64,000 nt of DNA, taken from the NCBI GenBank assembly GCA_916700875.1, contig CAKAKS010000034.1:10815195-10879194 (forward strand), written 5' to 3'. Shown in pieces: positions 38,601 through 48,450 of the stretch. How positions within the stretch are numbered: position 1 is the first letter of the stretch; every line of letters begins with the position of its first letter. The DNA comes from Sebastes aleutianus (lineage: Eukaryota > Chordata > Actinopteri > Perciformes > Sebastidae). The position numbers and the translations under genes are program-made. The notes under the pieces were generated by a model. That model searched no databases, had not been told where the DNA came from, and was given only the letters and a program-made list of their open reading frames with translations.

Positions 38601-41600
38601 AGATTATGACATAGTTATACTGTAATTAAACAGGACAGAGATATTAGAGGTGAGCCAAGTAAGTATTATTACATTCATCAATATAAAGTCATATACGTTA
38701 CAGGTCTTATCGTCCAGCTCTAACAAGACTTATTTTTACGATGACACCATGCTGCGAATGGAAATTTTTTTTACGTCTACGTCTGCCTGGTAGAGATCAT
38801 TTTGGCTTAAACATGGAAAAAACAAGAGAAAATCTGTCTCCCCTCTCTCTCCGGTTCCCTCCCCCCTTACCTGAGCTCGCCAGAGGGGCCAGTAAGCAAC
38901 AGATTAGCAGTGCTTTGGGGAGCGGGCTGCTGTAGCGTGCTGTAATGCAGACTGTCAGTCCGACACAGTTGGGGGGCTACACAATGCCTCCTTGTTCAGA
39001 CTGGCCCTTCTGTGCCCCACCTCGCTACCTCTCCATCTCCCTCTCTCTTTGCCTCTAGGGGGTTTAATCAAACCATAAAAGTGTTCAAAATGTTATTTTC
39101 CCCCTCTCCTATACTAAAGAAAGCATGGTGAATCGGAAAGGGAGTTTTGAAGGATGGAGGAGAAAAAAAAAAAGGAGAAAAAGGAAGCCAGATCAAGGCG
39201 GACACGTTGACTCCTAAACCAACATAAATCAGCTCCCAGGAAACACAGAAAGAAAGGAGACGGAGGGGAGGAGGAGGGGCATCAAAGCATGGCTGACATT
39301 CTCTGAGATGCAGGAGCAGAAAAGGTGCGTGTGCGCCGGTTTTTGCGAGTGTGTGTGTCGTTGAGAGCGTAATTCAAACAGCCAGCACATAAGTGGGGTG
39401 GACACGAGGAGATAATTGCCAGTGCACACGGTCTCTTTCTCAACACTCTTTCTCGGTTTTAAGCTCAGTTTCATCCTTTAACTGCTTATCTGATTCCCCG
39501 CGAGCTTTCTGTGAGCACAACTCCCTCTGGAAAGTGTTCAAAATATGACAAATGAGACGGCGGTCTTAATTAACTTACACAACTGTTGCCTAAACAGAGA
39601 TGTGCAGAGATGTGAGGACAGCTCGCGAAACTGCAGCTGCGTGCAGCTACGCCGCCGTGTCACTCAAGAATCTCCCTCACACGTTTCACTGTGTTTTCTT
39701 TGGGGCTTCTTCCACCTCCCTCCCACGCAAGAGAGGGCAAGTGCAAACACACACCTGCGATGTCTACATATACATCTGTGCAGTTAAATGCTTCAGGAAT
39801 TAGACCCCCTCTTCTCTCCCCAATAACAGTTATTACTAGAAATTTGGGGGGTTTCAGGGATTGACGGAAATCCATGCTAAATAATGATTATCATATTACG
39901 GACTGGTTATACGCCTTGATTGAGACATGCAGCCTCATTCAGCTGGTAGTTAGAACTCCTCCACAGCCTACGCAGCTCATTCTGAACCAGTTTAATTTGG
40001 GAGTTTCGCCACAAAATCAAGACCGAGACAGACACCGTTTGAAAAAGTGACACCTACTCTCACTCAGATTATAGTGATTTTTACAGCCAACGTGAGCCCT
40101 CAGTCAACACACTGATAACACCCCATTACAGTATAGTATATTGCTGAGACACACACCTGTAGGTTGGTTTGTTTGATTCAAACTGTGGGAAAAAAAACAG
40201 CTAAATTGTTGCCTTTTTGTTCGGCACCGGTTTTTGACTTTTTACAGGTGAACCAAGAGCTGTAAACACAAAGTCACCGACGTCCTCCTGCTTCATCAGC
40301 ACTACATAAACCCACATGGTGAAACCAAAGAGATCACTAAGATATAACTGATGAGCATTATTTGTATTATTAGACTGTAAGTTGAACATGTTAGGATTAA
40401 TGAACAGATAGAAACTGGTTGAAAATTGTTATTATCGGGGAATAGTAACTGAGTGGGCACTAAAGCCTGTTTTATGCTTGCCGTAGTGTCCCCGGCACAA
40501 GGGTGCACGAGCCAAAAATGACATCATCACGTATTGTGTGTAAAGCACGAAGGCTCAGCAAGTAGTCGCAGTGCTTGGTCGTGCACCTCTGAATTTTAGT
40601 AACTATGAACACGGGGCTTTTCAGACATGACTGCCACAATAAGATAAAAGCAAATAACTTAAATTAAGAAGTAAAATAATGAATTAGAAAGTTCGTTTTT
40701 AAATGCTTTAAAAGCAGGAGATCTTAGAAATCTACATTTGAGTAGATACTTTGCCAGCTGAATCAAATTGTTTACAGGATAATAAACCTTTTCAACCTTC
40801 ATTTTATTATAGTACATGTAATACGTTCTTTACAGGGATTGTATAAAGGCGATGAAGTATGTCCATGAAATATGAGTCAATTACAATTCCTCAGCGGCAT
40901 TGATGAGGTTGGTTTATGGTGTTTTGCCACCAGTAACACCATGGATGTATGAAGAAAACACAAGGTAACACACGCTGACTTCTTGCTTCTTCACAGAATA
41001 TTTTGTTTGTATGCCCTCTGGCGTTTCGGAGAATACGAATACGAATAACACGTTGAGGATAAACGCCACGGTGCCTCAAGCGAGTATAAACAGGGCTTGA
41101 GTGTCACTCACTACACATAGTAGGAGACGAGCACAACACACCTCTGTTTTGACACCGTTTTCAGGCGGTCTTGGAACGGTTGTTTGGTCCACAACTGTTT
41201 TCACAGCAGCTCAAAACAGACAAAATCTTTTTCTGCAATAAACTTTCTACCATCTACCACTGTGAGATTTAAAATCAACACTCTGAAAGAACAAAATATC
41301 CTCCCAATGAAGCTCCGTGAAACAGCACAGAATGACACAAACTTTCACTGATTGTGAAACAGTTTCCCTGATGAGTGTGTTTCTGTGGTTTGGTACCAGG
41401 ACATTACTCACATACCGGGACTTAATTTAGTGCAATAATTCCCCAACAGCAGCCAAATCGTTTATTCAGCATTACCTCAGTCAGGATGTGCTCTCTTCCC
41501 ACACACAACTTGGCAACGGGACAAAAACGTATTTTGATTAGTTAATATGGCTCATATGCCGGGACTTGACTCAGTTGACACAAAGCTCGCCTTTAAGGCT

Positions 41601-44600
41601 ATACGTCTACTTTGAACACATTTTCACATTAATCTTGTCGACACATTTTGTATTCAAAGTTTCGTCCTTTTGTTCGGGGATTTCCTGTTGCAGTTAAAAA
41701 AAAAAAAGCAGATAGGAAAATTAATTTTCACGTGTAACATACTTCAATAATTCACTTTTTAATCAGTGCAGCTATGACTTTAACGCGTCCATGCTTATTG
41801 CAGTGTGAGGTGAGGTGGGATCGTTTAGTTTCCTCATGCTGAATGGGAGCGGAGGGGAAGAGTTGTTTCCTGTTGTAAACACCCATCTCTCATCACCAAC
41901 GCCACGCTGTAGCTTGATGTGTGTGTTTGTTTATGTACTTATTGTATCCAGGAGGAGGAACTTACACAGTAGGTCATGTCTTTCATCGCTATCATGTTGT
42001 GCCAGACTTCCGCTTTAAATTACACACATACACACACAAACACTGTATAACAACCACTGTGCATCAGGAGCACACACATCGAGTACTTATCTACATTACA
42101 TGCACCTAAAAGCTCTTTAGTTTCCTTTTGCAAGAGGAGTTTTGTTAGTATCAAACTTTAAAGATGGGATTTACACCTCTTAGCTATCAATGCTACATGT
42201 CCCACAACACACACAGATAAATGGCTAATATGATGTTTCAAGTTTAAAGTACAAGTTTAATGTCAATCTCCGAGTTGTAGATCTTAACTGTTAAGTTATC
42301 TATAAGCAAAACACCTAAATGAATTTAATACGGGATTTGAGAGGATTTAGATTTGATAAGCGGATTCAAAACTAGTTTCAGATTTGATAAAACGTTATCC
42401 AACCCCGAACAAATCCTTCTGCAAAGTGTCTTATTCCCGGGGCAACGCTTTGTCATAGCCGTCAGCATGTGATATCAATGCACGAGGCAACCTTTAGCAC
42501 CTGTATGAGATGCACTGGGCTTTCAATTAACTACAGTGTAAACCCATCTGCGTCAATATTAAATGCTCAGGGAAAGTGCTGTGGTGACGTAGTTTAAAGA
42601 GCGAAAAAAAGGGAGGGGAAGTGGATGGGCCCAACAAACACAAGGCTTTCAGACCGCTGTTCGGGTCCCGTGTGTCACGTTTCACTTTCACGTTACAATC
42701 AGCTCGTTCATGTCCCATGACGACAACGCTAGTGTCGTCAAATGTAGTGATTTTAAGCCAAACCATGATGTTTTTTCCTAAACCTAACTAAGTGGTTTTG
42801 TTGCCTAAACCTAAGCAAGTGGTTTTGTTTGAATTCACGACGTTAACCATGTGTTTACTACGACTGTAAAGTGATGCCAAGGGGTCTGACAAAGTGCCAG
42901 TGTGTGATGAGTTTGGATGAGAACGTGTCCTGACTCCTGTCTATAATGAATTTCTGTGGATTTAACAAATAAATCAATAAAGGGTTATAGTTCAAACCTC
43001 ACTTGTATGGTGCTTCAAGCATGTTATATATTCAGTATGTAGCAAATCAATTCATGATATATAAAAGAGTTCCCTCCCTCGTTGACACCCAACAACTCTC
43101 TGTGTGTTTTGATATCATCATGCAATGACTCAAAATTTCTTGACACTTCTTCTCTCCTTTGGGAACCTCGTTCACACACAGAGAGAGCTCTTTGAATAGC
43201 AGCAACACCCCCTCTCTATTCAGCCGGAGAGAAAAGCAGCCTTATGCCAGGCCCTCGCCGTCCGCCTCGCCGCCTGCCTCCACCGCAGTAGACAAAACAA
43301 GTGGGAGGCAGGATTTGTTTAGACAGAGCTCACCTGGCGCACACAGACACAGAAACAGTGATCAGGCAAGCCCCAGGGAGGAGTAGAGGCAGCGAGGAGG
43401 AGGTGGTGGTGGTGGTGGTGGTGGAGGAAGGCAGGGGAGCTGATGAGTGGGGGGAAGGGAAGGAGAGCTGTGCTACCCTTATCCAGGACCACTCAAAAAT
43501 CAGAGCGGATTAAGATTTGAGGGGCCTGGAGTAGCGTTAGGGGTAGCCTAATCCAAGACTAGGACATGGGGTAATACAGCATAGGTGGATTTGTGTGTCT
43601 CTGTGTGTGTGTTGGCTGCAGTGTCAGTCAGCTTAGAGCGCCTGCTACCCATAGTGAAGCAATCAGCTGATCTGTCAACTAGGAAGGATCCAGCTCCCCA
43701 CTCTTTTTACATCACAAGATCAAGCATCCATAAATCTATTTCATTGGTACATTTGGGTGTCATGCAGCAACATTCTGTTAAATTTATCGTATATTTTCTC
43801 TGGCACATGCCCAATAATTGGAAAGATGCCGCCAAAAAAAGGCTGCAAGAAGAAGAAGAACTTCAGCGGTAGTGAAATTAAGTTACTGTTAATTCAACGT
43901 AAACATGATTTTCCAGAGCGTCAGTACTGGTGTTACAGGAAAATCAAAAAGCATCAAAGAGCAGTATGTAAGCCACGCAATATCAATGTCTTAATTGGGT
44001 ACAATGGACCAATAGTATTTATTATTTATTCCACAAATTTAATGATTCAATCATAATTACTCTTAAACATATAATAATCTAAATTTCATTATATAATCAT
44101 GCTTTTTTTATGTTCTTCAAATTTAAAAGATATATTTCCTTGTGTTGGACAAACAACTACTGGACTGTGAAAACAAGATGTTTTTGTCTGATCTCGTAAT
44201 TGTACTCTTACCTAAGAGAAGAGCAAAAACAAGAAAACATTGGTGAATCCCAGAAATCAATTAAACAAAATAAGAGCAAATCGTGGATACAAACAAAAAT
44301 AAGAGGAAATTTGTTCTTAAATCACTTTCTGCATGTATAAATCCAGAAAACTACAGCATCTACATCTTTAGAGCTGGCCATTAGTAAACATGGGAACACA
44401 GATATGGCTGCAGAAGCTCTGACCAAAGACCATGAAATCACTTGACAGCTAATGGAGGAAACCACTTCTAAAGAACAAATGATGTTGATCCTTCAGATTA
44501 TAAAGCTTTTCACTGTAGAATATAAAAAAAAGTGTAAGTGATCATCATAATTAAGCCCTCAGTGACCTACAGTATAAACTAAAGTGTGTTTTAATTGCTC

Positions 44601-47600
44601 AAACCTTTTCATTTTGAACAATTACAGAAGAAAATCAGGAGATTTAAATGCAAAACATCAATACTGATCAAATCTAATTGATCCCACACTACTTCACTCT
44701 GAAGTTATCCAAACATCTTCTGAACTGAATTTAAATTTATGACCTAAAAACGCGCTGTTGTGTTGACTTTCTCTCTACCTTCCCCGACAGTGGTCAACAC
44801 GTGTGATGAGGTTCGACAGCGGGGAACAAAGAGCAAGATGGATGATAACTCCCCCTAACCACACACTCACAGTTACTATGGGCTGACCTCAGTTGACCCC
44901 TTGGCCCCTCAACAGCCTCACATCCCATTGACTGGGGTTAAATAGGGTTTTGCCTACAGGGGTTTTACGACAGAGAAAGAGAAGAGAAGTTGCTTCACTG
45001 TAACCCCTTTGGCAGCGCCATATAGTTTGTCTGGTAACAACGGATTCTCAAATGTTCTACGGTTCAAAGAAACATACAATACTGTGTTTGTTCTGTAAGG
45101 AACTCACAGTGGAAAGGTCCAGTTGAAGCAAATGCTAGATTCCTGTTATTGTGTTGGCCTTTTTCCAAACAGTCCGGCATTCATCCCCTCCCTTTACGTT
45201 CACACCTATGTGTTGGCAAAAATGACAACCTGTTTTCTGTCAGCTGATAACAGCGGCCCATCCATAGGAGACAGAAAAGCAGAAACACCCAGCACTCACA
45301 GGAGCACTACCTCTGATATTGAGACAGATATTAGATAAGTGTAGGGCTGCAACTACAGATTATTTTCATTATCGATTAATCTGCAGATTATTTTCTGTCG
45401 GTAAAATGTCAAAAAATAGTGAAAATATCACCTTAAAAGACCAATTTGAGCTTTCAAATTGGTTTAATTGTCCAACCAACACTCAAAAAAACCCAAACTT
45501 TCTATTTACTATCAGTTGAAACAAAGAAAAATAGCAGATCCTCACAACTTCATCATCATCATAAAATTAGGTTAACGATTTATCAATTATCAAAACAGTT
45601 GCCAATCCACTTCTAAATTAATCAACTGATCCTTTTAGCTCTATTTTTGTGTTAAAACATGTAGATACTGTCCAGCTTGAATGATCAACGATCCCATATC
45701 ATCGATACGAAGTGAAAACATCGATACTGGGACCTGTATTGGGATGAAACTCGTGATTTACACCCTTAGTCTAGTGTTTTTGTGCTGAAATGATGTCTGT
45801 ATTTGCACAAAAAGGTAAAGAAGTGTGACAGTCATTCCTGGTAATGGATGGTTTGCTGCTAGCTACAACATAACAAGCTTGTCACGTGAGGAAACCTGAG
45901 AAAATACATACAGGAGAGGAGACGATATGGTTATGTACTACAAATTTTCGGTTAAAAAAAAAAAAATCCACAAAAACATGAACAACGTAGTATCAATAAC
46001 TCGTAAAACACTGAGCATTAATTAGCCAGCTAGATAAGTTCAGCCCGGGGGTTGTGAAGTGTTGCTCGGCTCACTCCTCACCTCTAATTAGCAGCTGAAG
46101 CAGCTGGATAATAGAAGATGATAACACCCTCCAACATACAGTAGTTTGTTTCCATGATGAAATATGAAACTGCCATTACCACTCCAGTTGTCAACAAACG
46201 GTGCGAACAAGAGGCATGAGAGGCATGAAGTACAAATAGCATCATCTTTTACTACCATACACATTCCTTTGGAAATCAACAGTTGGCTGATTTCACCAGA
46301 TTTGTCCACCATCACTGACACACACAGGTCTGAGTGACAGATGTTAGATCTTCTGTCACACTTCTGGCAGCACCTGTCAATCAAAGCCCTCCTCTTCGTC
46401 TCCAGGGAGACTCCAGCTGGTGAAGAATGTGAGGCCTGAAGGATTTCTTTGTCCCCTGAAAGTATTCTCTGAGTCCCCTTTCTCATTTCATTCATGCTTG
46501 GTCAGCATTTCTGTAAAAGCATGCTGCACAAAGTCCCTGATGGGCAAACTAAAATGACATGTGGGGGACCCATCAAAACTGATCTCAGATCCATGTAAAC
46601 CAAAAAGAAGATCCCCAAATGACAGCAACTGTCCCTACAGAGCAACGTTACCACTGAAAAGTCCAGAGGTAAACAAAGAAATGTTGCACCAAAGCTGACA
46701 TTTCAACAAATTAACTCCTGCCTCTGACACACACACACACACACACAGCATTTGCTTAATCGTGTCAAAGTCGGGGGTATTGATAAAACCTGCTCCAACC
46801 AGCGGAAATCTGGAATCAGCCGCTCTAATAGTTTCCCCCTTCTTGCTTAATTAACCACCATTTGATCTCCTCAATCATTATGACACAACCAAACAAGCAC
46901 TGGACCTTGTTAACAGCCTTCACTTGCAACATGATCTTTAGCAGCTCATTAGGCTGCATCATACACACACAGAACAGAGGGGGCATGTTACATACATGTG
47001 CCTCTTTAGCACCTTTCTCCCCACAGTGTCAGCCTGCTCGTTTCCAACCATTAGACCCATTAGAGGCCAATTAACACCGACACAAAGCTCCCTTCCTGTT
47101 TTATGGCACTGTAAACAAAACCTGCAGGCTTGGCCCTGCAGCTCAGAGCAGCTCAATAGCCTTTAATGCAACAACTCATTAGTTTAGTAATACGCATGCC
47201 TTTTTCTTAGCACACATAAAAAGCCGTCACACTGGATTGCACATAAACCTGAAGTAATTGGCACTGATATGACTTCACCTTTCAAACGGATATGAAGCAC
47301 ACAAAACTGTAGTTCTCTGCAGCACTGCTTGGGTCTAGACAATATAGTCCCCATCTAGTGACACATTAACCACTTTTATCTCCCTTTAATGCAACAACTC
47401 ATTAGTTTAGTAATACTCTGCTTTTTCTTAGCACACATAAAAAGCCTGCAGAATCCGTCACACTGGATTGCACATAAACCTGAGGTAATTGGCCCTGATA
47501 TGACTTCACCTTTCAGACGGATATGAAGCACACAAAACTGTAGTTCTCTGCAGCATCTAGACAATATAGTCCCCATCTAGTAACACATTAACCACATTTA

Positions 47601-48450
47601 TCTCAATTGCATCCATGGGGATGTATGTGCTGCAGATATATGCTGCTGATAAACCAAGCCTTTATCCCTATACAGCACAGGTGGCTTCAGTAAAGGCTGT
47701 TTGTTTGAAGTTGCCTTATGTGGGTCAGAAATGGCCAAAAGATAAGCACAAAACACATTCAAATACCAGCTAAGAATACATTACTGAAGCAGCTGATCCA
47801 TAGTCCAGTGTTGTATGATCATGTATGGCTAAATGGTTGTGGAAGATGTGTATGAAGGTGAAATGTATATATGTTTGGAAAATCTGAATGTTATTAGTGT
47901 AACACAAATATGATGTTGTATATATAGTATGTATGTGATAAATGTAATGTACTTGATTTCATTGGTATCAGCTAATGGGGATCCTTTTTAAATAAATAAA
48001 TAAACACATGTGGAAGTTGTGTTGTATAAGGTTTGTGAAACATACATTTGCAGCATGCTGCAGCACGCCACGTCCTGAGAAGAGGAGACTTTCATGCGAC
48101 GCACAACACTGAAATCACTGCGTAAAGTTGTTTTTAAGAGTCGTGTTCAACCGTTTTAAAGCGTGCGTAATGACTTATCCGAGTTTCCTAGTGCGCAAAC
48201 TTCTCATGCGTAAAAATAGGATGAGGCAACACGCAGGATAGAAACAAGTGCTGGTCATCTGAGCATGCTTTTGCTTTTTTTAAAGCTTGGAAAACAAGTG
48301 TTTTTTTACACAACTTTGAACACAACATGAGTATTTCCAACCTGAGAAGTCCGAGGAGCCCTCGGTGAGATCGCAGAGGACGCTCAGACACGTTATTCCC
48401 AACAGGAGCGCACAACTGACGGCTGAGAGAGTCCCATCTGAGAAGAACAT
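7251..48450 (-). CDS. eva1c: EVA-1 family SUEL-lectin membrane protein (eva1c-like), 5' five coding exons; 3' part off window
   Basis: Five minus-strand exons (48450-48342, 24473-24250, 21896-21773, 18941-18789, 7394-7251) splice with consistent phases into 251 codons plus one base. Residues 1-26 are a signal peptide with a hydrophobic core ending LSVLC. Residues about 50-151 form a first SUEL/galactose-binding lectin domain (cysteines 51, 60, 84, 104, 117, 123, 137, 150; SAFYG; NSRVFG; CPGSSKYL). Residues about 160-251 form a second (cysteines 161, 170, 193, 205, 218, 224, 237, 251; YSAMFG; DFGDPC; GTRKYL). An N-glycosylation sequon NYT lies at 45-47. The DFSGYL segment and domain order match vertebrate EVA1C as I know it. 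Family members are single-pass membrane proteins; worm EVA-1 is a Slit co-receptor and mammalian EVA1C binds heparin. The transmembrane and tail exons (about 190 residues in human) are not found in 1-7250, so the gene is partial here. The symbol is tentative, because the location next to mrpl19 is that of EVA1A in human. Confidence 0.9.
7630..8135. repeat. two tandem copies of a degenerate hAT-like repeat
   Basis: Two related segments (about 7640-7880 and 7881-8135) share AATTAGTCAATCAAC, ATTGGCAAATAAT, GTCATTTTCT and TTCAGCTCCTC. The second ends near GATAGTTTTAGCCAT. No target duplications are left. Confidence 0.55.
8852..8872. repeat. (CA)n microsatellite
   Basis: A short run. A related (GT)n run lies at 9021-9037. 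Together they create a spurious 152-codon open frame. Confidence 0.9.
9246..9948. mobile_element. older hAT-like element interrupted by the 9537-9901 insertion
   Basis: The left part starts TAGGGCTACAATGAACGG. The frame of the repeat resumes after the insertion at ATACATAAATAATCAATAAT and ends near GTCATTTCAGCTCTG. It is a divergent relative of the inserted element. Confidence 0.65.
9537..9901. mobile_element. hAT-like MITE with 8-bp target duplication, nested in an older copy
   Basis: The ends are TAGAGTTGCAACGATTAA and, read on the other strand, TAGGGCTGCATCTAACGATT. The flanks are CTGGCGAT (9529-9536) and CTGGTGAT (9902-9909), a 7/8 match and the length expected for hAT transposition. The internal block matches the other copies in the window. 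Confidence 0.85.
11160..11375. repeat. dispersed fish repeat
   Basis: It contains CAGTGACCTTTGACCACCAA, GTGCCAAATTTGAAGAGATT, CGGGACGGACGGACAAGCCG and GTTGCCGGCGCGGAGGCATA. I recognise the pattern as a repeat common in teleosts but cannot name the family. Confidence 0.55.
11568..11690. repeat. non-LTR-retrotransposon-type 3' fragment
   Basis: The sequence ATCCATCCATTATCTGTAAC, then TCAGGGTCGCGGAGGGGCTG and ATCCCAGCTGACAATGGGC, is a very common teleost repeat end. Confidence 0.6.
11990..12008. repeat. (GGT)n microsatellite
   Basis: Six GGT units followed by a G run. Confidence 0.85.
12106..12140. repeat. (CA)n microsatellite
   Basis: About 17 units. A shorter run follows at 12244-12259. Confidence 0.95.
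13220..13713. mobile_element. palindromic MITE, TTAAAGGGGAACT family
   Basis: The ends are TTAAAGGGGAACTACGCCC and GGTGTTCCCCTTTAA, and inner complementary arms include AACTTGTGATATCATCAAG against CTATGACATCACAAGTTTG. Size is 494 bp. Confidence 0.8.
14007..14640. mobile_element. hAT-like non-autonomous element, TAAGGCTGTCAATCGATTAA type
   Basis: The ends are TAAGGCTGTCAATCGATTAA and TTAACTTTGACGGCCTTA. The flanks ATTTTATC and TTTTGATC match at 6 of 8 positions, consistent with an aged 8-bp hAT target duplication. The 634-bp interior carries no transposase. The open frame at 14075-14389 in it is fortuitous. Confidence 0.8.
15690..15725. repeat. imperfect (CA)n microsatellite
   Basis: CACACA interrupted by CG and TA steps. 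Confidence 0.85.
16472..16509. repeat. (CA)n microsatellite
   Basis: About 19 uninterrupted units. Confidence 0.95.
18789..18941 (-). CDS. eva1c: eva1 coding exon 4 (start of second SUEL lectin domain)
   Basis: The exon is 153 nt, with acceptor TCTCCAG| and donor AGTAG|GTGAGG. It encodes residues 153-203, NEYKSKVVCEEERMRLSC onward, with YSAMFG and an ECP cysteine. It ends with the first base of Asp204. The start of the lectin repeat (VCEEERMRLSC) parallels ACDGDFLSVRC of the first domain. Confidence 0.92.
19212..19673. mobile_element. palindromic MITE, TTAAAGGGATAGTTTGGGTG family, copy 2
   Basis: It starts TTAAAGGGATGTGTGGAG and ends CAAACTATCCCTTTAA. It contains a large inner inverted repeat (GGCTAAACTACGTTTTTC against TTTATTTTAGCCACC). 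The left arm lost the TCCATAGTCAGTG segment that copies 1 and 3 keep. Confidence 0.8.
20565..20935. repeat. dispersed repeat, uninterrupted copy
   Basis: It shares ATATTTTTCTTATTATCAAC, TATGTTCCTTCATTACGA, ACCATCCTGGTGC and AATGTGTATTAATCCACGGC with 57340-58550. The family is not identified. Confidence 0.65.
21130..21445. mobile_element. hAT-like MITE copy
   Basis: It starts with ATGATTATTTTCATTGTTGA and contains GACGTCCTCAAATGTCTTG, GTCATAGAGGAGTAAAG and AATATTCACATTTAAGAAG, the family core in the opposite orientation to 1000-1298. Both termini are eroded. Confidence 0.75.
21773..21896 (-). CDS. eva1c: eva1 coding exon 3 (end of first SUEL lectin domain)
   Basis: The exon is 124 nt, with acceptor TTCTTTAG| and donor CCTA|GTAAGT. 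It encodes residues 112-152 (KMLDECQDRRSCQVLVNSRV then FGTDQCPGSSKYLIVWYKC) and the first base of Asn153. This is the best matching segment to vertebrate EVA1C in the window (LDECQ, LVNSRVFG, CPGSSKYL). Confidence 0.95.
22550..22698. mobile_element. 149-bp MITE with perfect 8-bp target duplication
   Basis: The ends are TAAGGCTGGGCAATTC and, on the other strand, TAGGGCTGGGCAATAT. The flanks are CCTGCAAC at 22542-22549 and again at 22699-22706. This is the sharpest small insertion in the window, and it splits an older repeat. Confidence 0.9.
23215..23315. repeat. one-ended fragment of the TAGGGCTGGGC family
   Basis: It contains CGATATCTTGATATATGATT and ends ATCGCCCAGCCCTA. No matching left terminus is visible nearby. 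Confidence 0.55.
24250..24473 (-). CDS. eva1c: eva1 coding exon 2 (first SUEL lectin domain, N-terminal two thirds)
   Basis: The exon is 224 nt, with acceptor CTCATAG| and donor CAG|GTAAAT. It encodes residues 38-111, beginning YLSKVLRNYTEQACDGDFLS and ending CSVSTALQ. The ACDG, VRCP and SAFYG motifs identify a galactose-binding/SUEL lectin domain. A loop between SAFYG and CSVSTALQ carries one extra cysteine (84). Phase 0 at the 3' end matches the next exon. Confidence 0.93.
25614..25661 (-). repeat. LINE (Rex1-type) 3' tail fragment
   Basis: The sequence TAGATAGATGGATAGATGTA followed by CTTTATTGATCCCAAATTGG is the inverse of the typical 3' end of Rex1-like fish LINEs (GATCAATAAAGTA plus a TCTA tail). 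Only the tail is present. Confidence 0.6.
27124..27835. mobile_element. palindromic MITE, TTAAAGGGATAGTTTGGGTG family, copy 3 with internal duplication
   Basis: It starts TTAAAGGGATAGTTCGGGTG and ends ACTATCCCTTTAA. At 712 bp it is longer than the other copies. An inner block (TGTTCTGCGAGGTAAAAT to the TATAGCGTACAC segment) is present twice, at about 27508-27655 and 27668-27796. Confidence 0.8.
27981..28006. repeat. (CA)n microsatellite
   Basis: About 13 units. A shorter run lies at 28076-28091. Confidence 0.95.
29430..29990. repeat. AT-rich block with (TTA)n/(TAA)n palindrome and internal duplication
   Basis: A (TTA)n run (about 29545-29575) passes directly into (TAA)n (to about 29605), making a perfect-looking palindrome. 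A unit ending GTAGTCATTTTTCT..AAGGAAACAATAAAA is present at 29650-29728 and again at 29919-29987. GGGAGGAAGCTC precedes each block. Confidence 0.8.
32022..32592. mobile_element. inverted-repeat element with GCTGTGTCTCAA ends
   Basis: It starts GCTGTGTCTCAATTTGTG and ends ATTTGAGACACAGC. Size is 571 bp. No transposase is encoded; the 96-codon open frame inside (32066-32356) has no recognisable domain. Confidence 0.7.
34140..34260. repeat. one-ended fragment of the TAGGGCTGGGC family
   Basis: It begins TAGGGCTGGGCAATATGG. The partner terminus was not found. Adjacent sequence (34450-34620) has GGTTATGG/GGTTAAGG runs resembling those at 42760-42860 and 62360-62420. Confidence 0.5.
38075..38340. 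repeat. fragments of dispersed repeats
   Basis: The stretch 38075-38165 is a short hAT-like fragment (AAGATTATTTTCATTACGGA). The stretch 38225-38340 (GGATGGATTGCCATGATACT, then TTTGGTGATCCTCTAAC) resembles a fish dispersed repeat that I recognise only by pattern. Confidence 0.45.
40462..41100. mobile_element. candidate inverted-repeat element
   Basis: The left end AAGCCTGTTTTATGCTTG is an approximate inverse of the right end GAGTATAAACAGGGCTTG. Both ends also have a GTGCACGAGCC/CGGTGCCTC-type GC-rich block just inside. No clear target duplication. Confidence 0.5.
42760..42860. repeat. fragment related to the interior of the 62195-63131 element
   Basis: The sequence AACCATGATGTTTTTTCCTA, then CCTAAACCTAAGCAAGTGG is the inverse of the GGTTAGGTTTAGAC/AACATCATGGTTTG stretch at 62370-62420. 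Confidence 0.5.
43402..43424. repeat. (GGT)n microsatellite
   Basis: Seven GGT units within a purine-rich stretch. Confidence 0.9.
45342..45643. mobile_element. hAT-like MITE copy with both ends
   Basis: It begins TAGGGCTGCAACTAC and ends TTTAGCTCTA. The interior resembles the 9246-9536 variant more than the GACGTCCTC type. No target duplication is clear. Confidence 0.7.
46727..46747. repeat. (CA)n microsatellite
   Basis: About 10 units. Confidence 0.9.
47161..47605. repeat. recent tandem duplication, two copies of about 222 bp
   Basis: Copy 1 (47161-47383) and copy 2 (47384-47605) both begin CTTTAATGCAACAACTCATT and end ACACATTAACCAC.TTTATC. They differ by small indels (CTGCAGAATC is extra in copy 2; ACTGCTTGGGT is extra in copy 1) and few substitutions. 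Confidence 0.95.
48342..48450 (-). CDS. eva1c: eva1 coding exon 1 (start codon, signal peptide)
   Basis: The exon encodes residues 1-36 and the first base of codon 37. The ATG at 48450 has an A at -3 and is the first in-frame ATG after an upstream in-frame TAG. The protein starts MFFSDGTLSA, has a hydrophobic core (ALLLGITCLSVLC) and ends SSDFS before the split glycine. The donor is G|GTTGGA, a weak match to the consensus. It is placed here because G plus the next exon's GT gives the conserved DFSGYL. The 5' UTR boundary is not determined. Confidence 0.85.

Larger units (their letters stand above)
24474..48341. other. eva1 intron 1
   Basis: This 23.9-kb first intron follows the signal-peptide exon. 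It contains many repeats listed separately (25614-25661, 27124-27835, 29430-29990, 32022-32592, 34140-34260, 38075-38340, 40462-41100, 45342-45643, 47161-47605). A long first intron is a usual place for enhancers, but conservation cannot be judged here. Open frames on either strand, such as 46088-46495, show no recognisable domain. Confidence 0.75.
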
